Assembly (NCBI RefSeq): GCF_030867095.1
Contig: NC_081824.1
Location: 354,995,329-355,059,328 of the forward strand
DNA length: 64,000 nt
DNA from: Alligator mississippiensis
Lineage: Eukaryota; Chordata; Crocodylia; Alligatoridae
Direction of reading: 5' to 3'
Below are positions 43,801-56,923 of the stretch, in pieces. The stretch's first letter is position 1; each line of letters begins with the position of its first letter. The notes under the pieces are model-generated. The model was not told where the DNA came from and made no database searches. It was given only the letters and a program-made list of their open reading frames with translations. Made by a program: the position numbers and the translations under genes.

Positions 43801-44228
43801 GGCCAGCCCACCCCTGGACCCTGACCGCGGCGCCAAAGTCATCCGTGCTGACCCACAAGGCCGGCGGCGCCACAGCTCCGAGACCTTCTCGTCCACCACC
43901 ACTGTGACCCCTGTGTCCCCCTCCTTCGCGCACACCCCCAAGAGGCACAACTCGGCATCAGTGGAGAATGTGTCGCTCAGGAAAAGCGAGGGGCTGCAGG
44001 AGGAGCAGGGCACTAGCCCCATGTGCCGCCAGACCTCCGCCGGCTTCCAGAACGGCCTCAACTATATTGCCATCGATGTGCTGGATGGGCCCCTGCTGGC
44101 TGCCTGCGACCAGAGCCGGCCCCGGGCCTGCCTTGCCCTGAGCACTGGCTTGGGGGTCGGGGAGCCCAGCACCTATGCCAGCATCGACTTTCTCTCGCAC
44201 AACCTCAAAGGAGCCAGTGCTGTGAAAG
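40886..44228 (+). CDS. IRS2: insulin receptor substrate 2, exon 1 coding part
   Basis: This is the cytoplasmic docking protein that links insulin, IGF-1 and some cytokine receptors to PI3-kinase, GRB2 and SHP2. The start is the ATG giving MASPGG, as human IRS2 opens MASP; the frame extends five codons upstream without ATG. An Asn/His-rich leader (residues ~22-34) precedes the PH domain (~36-145, VRKCGYLRKQKHGHKRFF). A PTB domain follows (~175-285, YREVWQVTLKPKGLG). The IRS2-specific receptor-kinase-binding region holds DEYTLM (Y565) and YPEDYGDIEI (Y600). PI3K-binding YxxM sites: Y510, Y565, Y625, Y643, Y689, Y712, Y766 and Y927. GRB2-type YINI is at Y842; SHP2-type sites are Y1060 and Y1097. 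It ends HNLKGASAVK-G with phase-1 donor AAAG|GTGAGT. At ~1,115 residues it is shorter than human (1,338), mainly in low-complexity linkers. Confidence 0.97.
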
Positions 44229-44300
44229 GTGAGTGCTTCCCCTTTCTCCCTCTCCTCCTTCCTCACAGCTGCTTGTCCCTGCCCCTCCTGAAGTTCCTCA

Positions 44301-44306
44301 AATAAA
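44301..44306 (+). terminator. IRS2: AATAAA just inside IRS2 intron 1
   Basis: If the donor at 44,229 is not used, the IRS2 frame reads 25 more codons and stops at TAA 44,303-44,305, inside this AATAAA. A T-rich stretch (TTTTATTTTTAAG) follows ~45 nt later. It might allow an intronic polyadenylated isoform; this could equally be chance. Confidence 0.25.
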
Positions 44307-46699
44307 GACACTGAGCAATCACCTTTCCCCCTCCCCCAGATATCCCCGCTTTTATTTTTAAGCTGTTTCCTCGCATAAAGCTTGAGTATTTCCTCCTGGC
44401 TAACTTGACATCCTGTTGCATTAAGGTATTGGGTCTCTTGGTACAGCAGCAGGAACTAATATTGCTGTCCCCATCCTGCTGTGGGACTGGCTTCATGTTC
44501 TTTTCCCCATCTGATCTGCTGTTAACACCCACTGAAAAAGTAAACCACAGCAGTGCAGTTTCCTTTTGAAGGTTTTCAACCTGAAGGAGAGTGAGATGAG
44601 AGCTGACTCCCTGCTCTTCAGTTATCTATGCTGTATTTTGCCATCACCCATCTAGAAAGGGTTCCTATAACGGCTTTGATTCTGAAATATTTTACCTGCT
44701 GCCAAAGTCCTGGAATCAGTCTTGGCCAATGTGCGATGCAAAACATACAGGCGGAGTCACTCCGTGGGCACTCTATGCATCCCTGTTGCCCATGGTTTGG
44801 CACACTTGTTTTAAAGGCCTGACCTAAAGTGGCAAGCAAGTAACTGCATCCTAGTTTGCAGCTCAGTGGCAGTAGCAGTGAACGGTTGGTTGGCTTGCTC
44901 TTTTAAGTGGGCTGCAGAGATGCCCACAGTTTGCAGGTGAAAACCAGCCCAGGTAACCTCAAGTTTAATTTGAGAAGAAATTTCCCTTGTAATCATGTAG
45001 CTGTTCTTTGCTGAGGTGCTAGTTGTGCTTAAAAAAACCAAGAGTTTTTCTGAACAAGTGAGAAATTGTATAGTACATGTGAGGAGGGCAGAGAACAGAC
45101 AGTCACTCCAGGATTAAAAGCATTATTTGAACTCTCCTCATTCTTGCCATTCTATGGCTAGGGCATTTTGACCTGTTCATATGTATGGATGTCATATGTG
45201 TTGATGCATTTAACAAACAGAATTGATGTGTGATTTAGAAGTAGGGCTAAATTGCATCTAGGTTTTGTTTTTGTATTTGTCTGATAAAGGCCATCAGTTC
45301 TGAGTAAAAAGGGCCATGTCTAAGAGCCACTTGCAGACTTTTTTTTTCTTTTGTTTACTACTAGCTAGTTGATTCAGAAGAAAAGAAATACAGGAAGAAA
45401 GAGGCATTGAGAGAATCTACCCTTTTCAGAGAGAAATTTGAAGTTAAGCTCGGATGGATAGATGACTGAAAGGTCAAACAGAAATGAACACTGATTCTGA
45501 ATGATTGGAGAGTGACGGAGAGATCATGAGTTGTTGGTTGGTTGTAGTTTTGCTGAAGTAGGTTTCTTGATTTGCTTGGTTTGGCCTAAATGAATGTGAC
45601 TAATGACAATTTTTGGTTACATTGCCTTATGTTGTTATGTAAACTTTGGCATATACAGACCATAGTCAAACACTGGAATTATGTTCCACTAAAATTGAGC
45701 TCTCTTCTCCTCTGCATTTGTTATAAATTGAGTTTCACAATAATTGAATTTTGCTTGAACCATCTTCAGTCCCAACTGCAAAACAAACCCAAGTTGGGAA
45801 AGAACCACTTCCACAATATCCTCCAAACTGTTGACCCTGAGGCTAAGGGTGGGGAGAAGGAGGCAGAAGGGGGAGGAAGTCCAGTGACAGGAAAAACCTG
45901 GACTGGAGTAAAGTACTTCTGCCACCTAGGCTAGAGTAGAAATAAACTAGTCTTTCAATCAGATAAGCAGGAGGTACTTGTTACACTGACCCTGTAATAA
46001 AGTTAAGAAAAAAGATAATGTGATAAATATAGCAACATGAATTGCCAGTGTGTGCTTGGAAGAGTTGAATACTGGTAGTTAATAGAATGTGTGAAGAAAA
46101 AGACTTGCTAATGTGAATATTTCCTTCTGTGTATAGGTTTCCTTTCCCTGTGCCCTTGATAAGCTTTTGAATGTGCAGTAAAAACCAGAATCATAAATGT
46201 TCTGTGTAAATCCCTTGCGAGTTAAGCTGTGTGTAGGAGGCGAGGCTGATCATATCTGCCATTGTGTTCCCCTGAGGAATGCTTGGTTTTGTTGCATGTA
46301 GTTACGCAGAACCTGCTCAGGAAGTACTATCCCCAATTTCAGAGTGTATAGGTAGGAAACAGCTTGCCCAACCAACTGTCAGAAGTATTCTTGGTCATAG
46401 CCGGAAGAGGAGGCTTTATGCAATGCACATCTGTCCTGAACTATAACTAGAAGATTAAGAAAGTGTGAATATATTATTAGTGTAAGGCATAAGTAGTATG
46501 CTGTTGAGCCAAGCCATTAGCAGTTACAACTCCTGAGCTTCTATTTTAGTTTTGATTACATATCAACACTGAGGGTTGTTTACAGAGCTGCTGCTGCTAC
46601 TGCTATTGCTGCTTTTTCAAGATCACCAGTTGCAGTATATACAGGGTTCAAAGAAACTTAAAGTTTGTTACAGGACTTTCATGGGTACAGGTTGTAGCT

Positions 46700-46900
46700 G
46701 TGTTGGTCTAAGGACATAGGCAGATCAGGCTGTTTGGGTAAATCTGATGTCTTTTACTAGGCCAACTCAATTGTTGGAAGAAATTCTTTGCACCAGTATT
46801 TGTACCCGAAAGCTTGCAAAGAAGAATTTTTTCCAACTATTTGAATTGGCCTAATAAGAGACATCAGATTTACCCAAAAAGCCTGGTCTACCTTACAGGA
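46700..46900. repeat. ~200-bp palindromic dispersed repeat
   Basis: The left arm (GTTTGGGTAAATCTGATGTC, then CCAACTCAATTGTTGGAAG) and right arm (CCAACTATTTGAATTGG, then GACATCAGATTTACCC) are reverse complements. The flank GTAGCTGTGTTGGTCTAAGG is a familiar opening of repeats dispersed in reptile genomes. Non-coding; family not assigned. Confidence 0.6.
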
Positions 46901-47838
46901 CTTTGACATTTCTATGATGAAACACATATACACAATAGAAGAAAAATATATATGTCTGGACATACCAGGAACTATTTTTATTTGTTTGCTGTTTTAGTAC
47001 AGTGGTAGTTCAGTTTGATCTGGGACAAAATAAAATGTTTAATAAAATCATTTGGTGTTATGATGTATGGCTTACCCATGTTGTAACATATATCTGATGT
47101 GATCAGCACTGTTTACTTTGCTTTTGTACTAATGGATTGCTAAAGGCATTATGAGGGAAACTAGCCTTGTCTTTTTCAAAGCCAAGGAGAAGCTTGTAGC
47201 TATTTTAAAATAGTGGAATGTATACATTTTTATTAAGAAGTGATGTAAAGATCTCTAATAGATATGTTGTAGAGAAGTAAGTTGATTCTACTTGATTTAT
47301 CAGGTAACTCATGTTTTAGTTGTAAAATGAATGTAAACCAGAATTAATTCAAATACTTCCCATGTTTCTATCTTTAGGTATAAATGCCATCATGCAGATA
47401 ACTATTGTCCAAGTGCTTTTGTTTTAACAATGGGAAATAATCATCTGACTTTGGTTTAAGGTGCATTGACTTTCATCAGTATTTTTTTAGTTTTGGGGAA
47501 CTGGGTACTTTTGGAATTCTCTGTCCCCATAAATCCTGTTATGACAGGAGCAAGTTAGCAGAACCAAAAGAGTTGTCAAAACAGAAAAATAAGGCCATTC
47601 AAAATCTATCACTTTGTTTAGGTCTATGCTCCGGAAATGTGTGAGCCTTTGAAAATCTAAGTAGTTGCTGCATTCTGAAATGTAAATAAAGTAATGCCTT
47701 TATTAGCCAGTTGGAATTTCTTTTGTTGTATGCTGATAATTAGTTAATGTTCAGTTCTCAAACTATGAAATGGCACCTCTGTTGTCTAATTTTTGTATGA
47801 AGTAAAGTGTGTGTTCTTACATACTTCAGTTCAACACC

Positions 47839-47845
47839 TCCCCCC

Positions 47846-47876
<31 letters not shown>

Positions 47877-47880
47877 AAAA
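47839..47880 (+). repeat. poly(C)-poly(A) tract
   Basis: About 28 C followed by about 14 A. The length may be inexact from sequencing. Confidence 0.85.
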
Positions 47881-50800
47881 TCTATGTAGACAGTCCATTT
47901 ACTTGCTTGGTGCAAGCTATTTGTTGTAATGGACTTAATGATGAATCGTACCAACTCTGGGCGATAATTTTGGTTCTCTAATGATTTCAGTGGGATCAGA
48001 ATTTCTTCTTTTGATTTTAATCTTTCACTCCTTACTCAAATTTCCTTTAAGTTCAGTGGTAGATTTGCTTGTATTTTGACTTGGAAATTTTTCTTGATTA
48101 AGGATGTTAGTGTTAGATTCGTTATCTTTTGGCTTTTCTGTTTTTCATGTGCAACTAAACAGCAGCTACATCAAACTGTTTTTATTTTTTCCCCTCTTAC
48201 TTTCTTCTTGTCTTGATTTATTTTTAAAAATTCTTCCAAGATGATGCCTCCCTCTTTGAAGACAATTAGGTAGTGGTCTTTGGTAGGTAAAAAACTTCGT
48301 GATTAGCTCATAATATTTGTAAGGATTTGTGATTATACATAAGATCTTTGTACTGCTTATCTTAGGGGAAAAAATTCCCTGTGCTGCTGTAACATATCTT
48401 AGATTGTGAAAACTGAAACTCTGATGTCTTTTCCACCCCCCCCCCCCTTTGTTCAGTTCGAATGATGAACTACCCTTGTTCACTTTCACTCTTTGGTTCT
48501 GATCTACAGATTGCCATGGTGTTTTGGTCACAGACTTGTGGACTATTTAATTGTGTATTTCAAAAAATGCATTTTAATTGAAATGTTTTAATATAATTTC
48601 ACAAACACGTATGGCTTTAAAGCTTAGGGAAAAGCCTGTTTTTATACTAATGTAGAACTAAATGTAGGATTTTCCTCTTACTGACCTGGTTTGGGGGGTA
48701 GAATGGATGCTTCAGTTAATAGACTAAAAAACTGGTTAACCTTTTATATCTAATATGGCTAGAATAATAAATCTCTTCACTTAAAAAATCTCAGATGCCC
48801 CAGAGGAACTTTATGAAAGTGTACTTCTTTTCTCTTAGACTGCATTCTGGTGGAGGTCAAAACAAAATGGTTAAGTATGAAATCTGGCAATATAACCTAC
48901 CAAGCCCAAAATGCAGTCTAAAACTGTGTGCAGCATTAAATGAAAACTTTTCCACTTTTAACATTTCATTTCAAATTATTTTGATTATATGGATGTCAGA
49001 ATTTTAAAAGCAGATTAAATACCAAACTCTGTAACATGTATTGGATCTGTATTTCTCTTTACAGTTTAAAATATGTTTAGCTGCAGTATTCATTTAAAGA
49101 TTGTCATGGTTACTTTGAATCATTTAAGATAAATTGTTATGGAGTAAGCTGAATGGTTGGTTTGTTCTAAAGTGAACCAGTACAGTCATTGCTCAAGGCA
49201 GAGGAAATTCTTATGTTGATGATTGCTTCTGATTACTTGATTTCTTTCAAGATACCTACTGAGCTTAACCTTCACTTGTGTTGCAAGTAAACTGCATAAA
49301 ATAACGTTTGAACAGAAAGAGCATTAGGGCATGTTTTGTGGGCTTTTTCTAATAAGGAGCAAAGAACTTGAGTTTCTTTGGACTCAATTTACTATTATTT
49401 TTTAATAGCACTAATTACCTTGAAGTGGTTTTGGTTAAAATGTGGCATAGGTGCACAGAAAAATTATACTGTAGTCAGTTTAAATACTGGATCTTTCCCC
49501 CCATTAGGCAGTTAAGATACTGTATATACAATATAGGCATTTCAGTTTTAAACTGAATCTTCTCAGAAGTAGTAACAACATTCTAAATGATGTTTCCATC
49601 TGGTAAACAATTCCTATATATAGATATCTAGATATAGATATTTATTTTTTAATTTCACGTAGTGTAATGCATAGTTATGCCCACATCCTTCATACAGGTA
49701 CCTTATTTGTGTCCCTGAGAATATCTATTTTGTGTTTTGAAATCTGTGTATTTTAAAACTCGGTGGTCTTGAAGTGTGTATGTCTAAATAATAAATGTAT
49801 AAAGTGAACAAAATAAGCTATCTAAAACAACTATAGAATGGTGTATTTGGTATGATCTCTATGTAAATTGATTTTAATTATGCATGGTTAGATGTTTCCC
49901 TGTAATTCTTCAGTTTATCACAACAGTTGCTTGAACACTTTCTGGATCTGATTACATACCTACTGAAATCAGTACCACCTACTACTAGCTTCACTAGGTT
50001 GTATATTGGTCAAATGTGAGGTTCTGAAACTGCTTCTCCCTTTATCAAGTTTCACATAGCTTGAGTGATCACTTCCTTATTCAATGTAGGATTTATTGTT
50101 GCTATTTTCTTGTCAGTGGTATGTTTGTAAGTGAGTCAATAATGGCAGAATACACCTATGTAAAGCGAAATTTGTTTGTGTAGTAGTCTTGCTATGACAA
50201 GTCTTACAGAGATGGCTTGACCCTTGAGGCAGAATTTCTTAATTTCTTGCCTTAAGGCAAAATTTCTCTTGAAATAAATATCACTTAAATTATAGGCAAA
50301 ACTTGCAGGATTAGGCTCTACAGGGCCTGATTCATATTTCTTTGAAAGCCATGGAATTGCCTGCACTTGCTGACAGATCCTACATAAAAATATAGATATA
50401 GTTCATTGATTGCTAAGATGATAGCCTGTAGGATATATATCCATTTTTATGATATATTTTAGGTTTTACTGAAACATAACAGTAGGACATCACACACTGT
50501 GTATTGATGCATAGTATATTAATGGATATTTCCCAGTCAACATTTATGATCAAATTTAATATATGGAGGCTAACTTGTTAAATTACATATTTATTTATGT
50601 TACATTCAAATGTATTTTCTGTTGCTACTGTAGATAAAAATTGCTACTAAAATTAAAACTGCTGAAGTTTAAAATAAAGACATTTCCAGTCAGACTGTTG
50701 TTTGTTAGATTTAAAGGAACACAACAAAGGGTAAATGGTGCAATACTAATCCTGATCCTGTTTTTGTTTTTTCTCAATACTTATATCAGTGTGTGAAGTC

Positions 50801-53800
50801 CATATTTATGTTTTTTTCCAAAACTAGTTTTTAAAATTTTTCTAACACAATAGAATCAGCCCTGCACTATGAACAAAATATGCAGTGTTTGAATACAGAA
50901 ACAAGACCATCCATTCTTGTAAGGAAGCAGCTTACAGTTTCAACTGAGAGTGTTTTCCAGATGCAAATAAATATATTTGATATAAATATTCAAAAAACTT
51001 TTTTAAAAGTTTGGCTTATTTGTCCGGGTTAAATTCCAGTATAAATAGTTTTATATGTGTATTTTCCTCAATGAACAGCACACAGAAAGAGTTTGAACAA
51101 CTAAAAAGCCCTATTAAAACATCTGTTTTGCAAAATAGTAATCTGTGGAATCAAGTTATTACATGAGGAGTGAGCCAGCATTTTGTTTACATTTGTTTTT
51201 CAGTCTCTTCAGAATCCTAGAGGAGAACACTTCCTTCCTGGCAGATGGTAGCCCCAGGGCCATGCACCTGCCATTACAAGCAATACACACTGGTAATCTA
51301 TCCCAGGATCAGTGTTGACAATAGGCTAATGATTGGAGACTGCCTCAGCCTAAACAAAATAGGGAACATACTTGTCCTTCAGCAAAGGGCTGAATGATTT
51401 CTGGAAGGACAGTTGAGATGGTAGACTAAGAATTGTTTTGAAGTGTAATATAGTCTTAGTTTGGAGGATGTTGTAGCAAGCAGCTATAGTTATAACTGAA
51501 GAAAGTGAACTGTGTCACAGGCAAAGGGATTTTCTGTTTAGCCACAGATTGGTAGACCACTCTGAATCAAATGGCTATATGGTTGCTATTAAAATATTCA
51601 CATAACATACCTAAATGTGCAGTAGCAATGTCTCTTTTTCAGTTACCTGCAGTGGGTTTCTTTTTCCATTGAAAGAGATTTTCTGTATGGAATTCTTCAA
51701 CAGCTGTTGGAGATGTTGTCAGAGCAAGGAAGCTCAAAGATGTTTATGCATAACCGGTGACAGCTCAGTTGCGCACATCCAAAAGGTGCATTTAAAAGTC
51801 AATGTTTTTTATTCAGTATATATTGATGCTGTATTCGCTGACTGTAAACTCGGAGTCTTTTGAGCTGCAGTCTCACCTGTTGCAGTCATGTTTTGGGACA
51901 GCTTTTTAATCAGTCCTTTATTATGTTCTCTTGCGTATTTTGGTTTGTTTTGCTTTGCTTTGGGTTTTGTTTTGGTTTTTTGGGGGGGTAGGGATGGGTG
52001 TGGAAGGAGTTGTTTTGTCTTGTTTGAATGTTGGAAACATTTCCCAAAGCTGGAGGGGGCATCTTTTGAAGTAGGCCAGGATGTTCTCGCTAAATTTAAA
52101 AACTACCCAAATATTACCCAGAGTTTGAGAGTATTAAGCAGGATTACATGATGCATGGATTAGACATTGTTGAGCAGCTTGTTTTTGTTTGAAGGGGTCA
52201 GAAATGGAGGCACAGGGGTTTTAGTGTAATGCCAAAATAGCAAATTTACTGATACCAGAAACCACAAAAGTTTTTTTAGAAATGATAGTATGTAATAGCC
52301 AACTTTCCCTTCTGAACAACTTCCTCAAGTAGTGCTATACAAATATTTACTTGATTTAAGTACTATGGTGATGAGTACAAAATAGGAAATTTACCATGTT
52401 CTGTTTTCATGCAGTGTTAATTTCCCAATCAGTGTCAAGATACTGACAATCTAAAGTGGATCTACAGGCAGATCATTAAGACATTCAGGTAATGGTTGCA
52501 AAACCATGTCTGTGAAAATTGTTTAATTGGGTAGAATAAAATCTAAATAATTTGAAGTTTCCTTCTTTAAGTAATGGCAGGAAAATTCCACGCGGTGCAT
52601 TATTTAAAAACGTTCTCTAATGCAGTCAGAATGTCCAGATTAATATGCTACCTAATGGTATTGGCAAACTAGGTAGGGTGAAAATATAGGATGTTTATTT
52701 GGGAAGAGGCATTTTTATAACCTGATGATAATTAATTTTAAAAAATCTAATAAAATACTTTTGGGAAGAAGGTGAAACTTAATAATGCTTCCAGGTATAG
52801 GAGTAAACTATTGTGCTTTTACTTGATAATGAGAAATAAAGAATGAATCTGACTTACTCTTTTTGGACAATTAGACTGAAAATATTAATAAAATAGTTGA
52901 TTGACAGCTTTGTATTTTAATATGTATTTAACAAGAAGGAATATGGGTAAAATTGTCTCATGGAAGCATATGATACTTTATATAATTTCTTTGCACTTAA
53001 TAATTATGTAATACTTTCAACAACATGTTGACCATTCAGACTAATGGGGATTTGTGTTGTTTACAAAAGTAATTTTACAGGTAGGGCACTGCTGTCCATT
53101 TCCTCTCTCATCTCCTGATTTAGAACTAAAAAAACCCAAACAATTGCCAGTGAGAGACCCTTTCCCTCATGATTGCAGTATTCAGTCTCAATTTAAATAG
53201 TTGTCTGCCTGATGGACCTTTTGCTAGCCCACATTTCAAGGTAGATAATTGAAGCGGATGAACACCTCTTATGTTGGGTAAGAAAGAGATAGGAGAGCTT
53301 TTTTGTTGGTGTTCTTGGACAAGATTTTATCAGTGAAAGAAAAGTAGTGGTTTTGTTCTTTTTACTGTAAATTGTGGATCCAAACTTGGATTCCTTTATA
53401 TAAACAACATTTTCTCTGATGTCAGAGGGAGGCTTTCTTGCTAGGGATGTATAGAAGAGAACCCAAGCAGATATAGTAATACCTGAGAAAAGTAGTTGTA
53501 TTGTGTCTTATCTATTTTTTACAATATACAGGTTTTAAAATGACAACTTGTTTTATTAAGGAGGTAGACCCACACCTTGCATGTCAAGTTTCAGTCTTGC
53601 ATAAATGTTTCTGATCAAATTTGAAATTGCTATATAATGGATATACTGATTAAATATTAACTATAATGATCATGGCTATTTGAAAGGGTGAGAAAGTAAG
53701 CTCATGGCTTTGTCATTTGAGTTGACAGAAAATTCATCATGATCTGCTTAATAACAAAGTTATACATGAGAATTTTTTAAAAATTTTATTATGAAATTGT

Positions 53801-54212
53801 TTGGGCTGTTTAAAACATTTTAAAACTATTAGTTTTTAATATTTAAATATAATGTTTGAAGGTTGAGTCAGACTTAGAATTTGGAAAGGAGTGTCTCCAG
53901 TGAGTAGGGTAGACTTACAAAGGATATGAGGTTTTAGTGGAGAGAAAAGCTTTAAAGTTTTTGGATGCTAGTGGCTTTTTTGTTTTGTTTTTGTTTTACT
54001 AGTAAATATAAAGGTCTGTTCCAGCAAGGTATGTAGGAGATACTTAAAAAATGAGGGTAGCATTACTGATTTCAGGTTTTGTCACAGAAGCCCTGTATTA
54101 TAAACACATAGCTTAACTGTATGTATATGAGGTGACATGGTCTAGAGAAATATGACAAAATACAGGGAATGAACATTAAATGTACTCCATCAAGGGAAAT
54201 GCGGTCTTTAGG

Positions 54213-54470
54213 GATCTACTTGCACAATTACTGGGCACATAAGCCATAGGTACCGTGCATTAAGTTCAGTACCTGTAACAGGTATTAACTGAATGAACAG
54301 TAACTGGTGCTACCATGCAGTAGTGCTGACGCACACCTTTTTAGTTACGTTAACGTGCAGTAGACTAATTCTGCTGCACATTAGTGTAATAGCACAGCTT
54401 TTGCCATGACACCCTAATGCACAATAGAATTAGTCTACTGCACATTTAACATATCATGTAGATGCATCCA
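54213..54470. mobile_element. MITE (family A), second copy, inverted
   Basis: The reverse complement follows the 15.3-kb element: GCATCTACATGA, TAAATGTGCAGTAGAC, GGCAAAAGCTGTGCTA, and AGAATTAGTCTACTGCAC. Ends pair weakly with each other. Confidence 0.6.
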
Positions 54471-54796
54471 CTATGTCACTATTATAGTAGTTACTCTTAC
54501 AAACAGCATTAAAATAGCCTTTGAAGGATGCACAGATGAGCTTTAGGATGGTATTTCTTTGTATTTGCTTGTAACAACAAAACTTGTTATTCTACTGTTT
54601 TGTTTTAATATCAAATTAAATGCCTGTGAAAGTAGCTTTTTATTTTAATGGAGCAGCTGTGGTGTTCTAAATAGAAAGTTTTTATTTATTTTAATGAAAG
54701 GATGGCAGAGGTACAGTTTTGGGATCCACTGAAGGCTTTAAATGTTGTTCAATGTTTTCAAATAGGATGCTTTCCTATTGTACTTTATTTTGATTC

Positions 54797-54991
54797 AACG
54801 TTATAAGTCATTACCAGGGATTCTCTCTCTCTCATAGATAGATATCCACCTCTCTCTCCATATATAGCGGCATTTCATTTTAACCACAGAAAAATGTGGA
54901 TTTTGGGTTATTTTTTTTAAATCCGAAAATTGGGGCTTTTTTTTTTTTTTGCCAGAGAAAACCAGGATCCCTGGTAATGACTTATAATGTT
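54797..54991. mobile_element. foldback MITE (family B) with 25-bp inverted ends
   Basis: The left end AACGTTATAAGTCATTACCAG and the complement of the right end AACATTATAAGTCATTACCAG match over 25 bp with one difference (54,797-54,821 and 54,967-54,991). The interior has AATGTGGATTTTGGG and a T-run, as in the other family B copies. Confidence 0.75.
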
Positions 54992-56666
54992 GTATCAGGT
55001 GCTGCATGCATAGTGGTGGGGAACTGGGATGTCTGTGCTGTGGTGATGGTGAAATGGGAGGGGCTGCCCATGTGGCTGGTGGAGGCACATGATGCTGTGC
55101 ATGCTGAGGTAGGAGCCAGGCTCCCTGTCTGGTTGGGGGAGGGGGAGGAGAGCTGCTGGTATAACTAAGTGGACAGGAGAGGGGGAGCCAGCTACCTGCA
55201 GTGTGCATGTAGTGGAGGGAGTTGGGGGCGGGGAGGTGGGTGCCCACTTGCCCATGTGGCTTTCAGTCCTGTGGCCCTCGTGGCATGGAGCCCCTGGCTG
55301 CCTAGAAGTTGGATAGTCCTGGCATAGAGCATCAAGAATACTACTGCAGGCTTCAGGAGTGGCAATGATAGTACTCCAGCCCTAGGTTGAGATGGAAAAA
55401 TGATTCCAGCCTTCCTTAGACACCTCTTATTCACAGGCTGTTTGTTCTTTTTCATCGCAGAGATGAAGACTTCACTCATACTCTTTTAAAAACCTGTTAA
55501 AATTACTCACAAATGCCTTTGTTCTTCAGGACTCAGGTTTGCATTTTACTTACTGTACATGACTTTTCTATAATAAGTTCATGTAGTTAATGTTGCAAGT
55601 TACTGTTTGTCTTAATCGGGTGTAGAATAAGAAGATATAATCTCCTTGGTTTCTCTGTTCCTAACATGTAAAACAAATGAATTCCTTCAATACAGGAATA
55701 GATTTATCATACTTGTATATAACATATCCTAGGTCTAGTTTTTAAAATTATCTCTAAAAATAACAATTATTTTGTTCATTATTGTTTGTGTATCCCATAA
55801 GGTAAGCCTTGTCTACCTTGGAAAAAAGTGTAATGAGAATTATTGCCATGAGGGGGAGGACTGTTTAGTATTTTTAGGAATTTAAAGGGAAGGGGGAGTT
55901 AGGGAATGACGGTACTGATAGTCATCAATCTCTGCCATTATAAGATCAATTGCAATAGAGAAGTAGTAAAAAAACCAAACAAAAACAGCCTCCCCCCAAT
56001 TATTTTATTAATATCTTTTCCCAAGTTATTCTCATTCTTAGGTTGATCTGTTAGATTATTTTTTGTGGTTTTTTGCTTCTTTAATTTAAAACATATAGTA
56101 GTTTCAGAAAATAAAATGAACAGGAATCCACATTGTGCAAGCAAAATTAATTCTTATTTGGAAACACGAAATAAAGTACAATTCTTTTGTTTTTGTTAAG
56201 AAGAAAATGGCCATATTGAATTACGCTAAATAATGATCAGGTAATTCAATAAAACAAAATATTTCGTCAATTTTTTCCTTATTTAATCCATAGAATTTGG
56301 TAATTGTGGCATGTAAATTAGGTTAGAATTTAGTATAACAGGGCTTTGCTCTTCAGTCTTCTGGTTTATACTCCTGGAGTTCTGCTTCTTCCTTAGGTCA
56401 GGTACAATGGAGACAGCAGCCAACAGAGCCTTTCTTCCGTAATATTGGAAGAAAGTTCCCTATATGGACTGTGAGGCCTTTCTTACCATACTTACATTGC
56501 TTATCCTTTAATTTTAAATACTTTTAATCAAGGTCTGGTAGGGTTTTCAATTTTTTTCATAGTATGGACCATATATTAATAGAATCTGGGCCATTTCTCC
56601 TTACATGCATGAAGATTAAGGCCACTTCATGTCCTCTTTGTAACCATATAACATCCCTGTGGAACT

Positions 56667-56923
56667 ATAGTGATCACCAAGGATCCTGGTTTTCTCTGGC
56701 AAAAAAACAAAATAAAACCAACTTTTTTAAAATCCAAAAATAACCCAAAAATTCTCATTTTTATATATAGAATGTTAAAATTCCAATATATATATATATA
56801 TATTTATAGTGATGTTTCATTTTAATCACAGAAGAATGTGGATTTGGGGTTACTTTTCTAATAAAAAAAAAAAAATCTCCAATTTTTGAATTGGCGAAAA
56901 CCAGGATGTCTGGCAATCACTTA
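56667..56923. mobile_element. foldback MITE (family B), complete copy
   Basis: The left end (TAGTGATCACCAAGGATCC, TGGTTTTCTCTGGC) and the complement of the right end (AAGTGATTGCCAGACATCC, TGGTTTTCGCCAA) match imperfectly. The middle is (TA)n. It is flanked by TA at both ends, as in Tc1/mariner-type insertions, but TA is too common here to prove that. Confidence 0.7.

Noticed and set aside
40886-44228. IRS1 or IRS4 instead of IRS2
   Set aside because: The Asn-rich leader, the KRLB region (DEYTLMRATF, PEDYGDIEI) and the C-terminal YASIDFLSH ending just before a splice donor are specific to IRS2.
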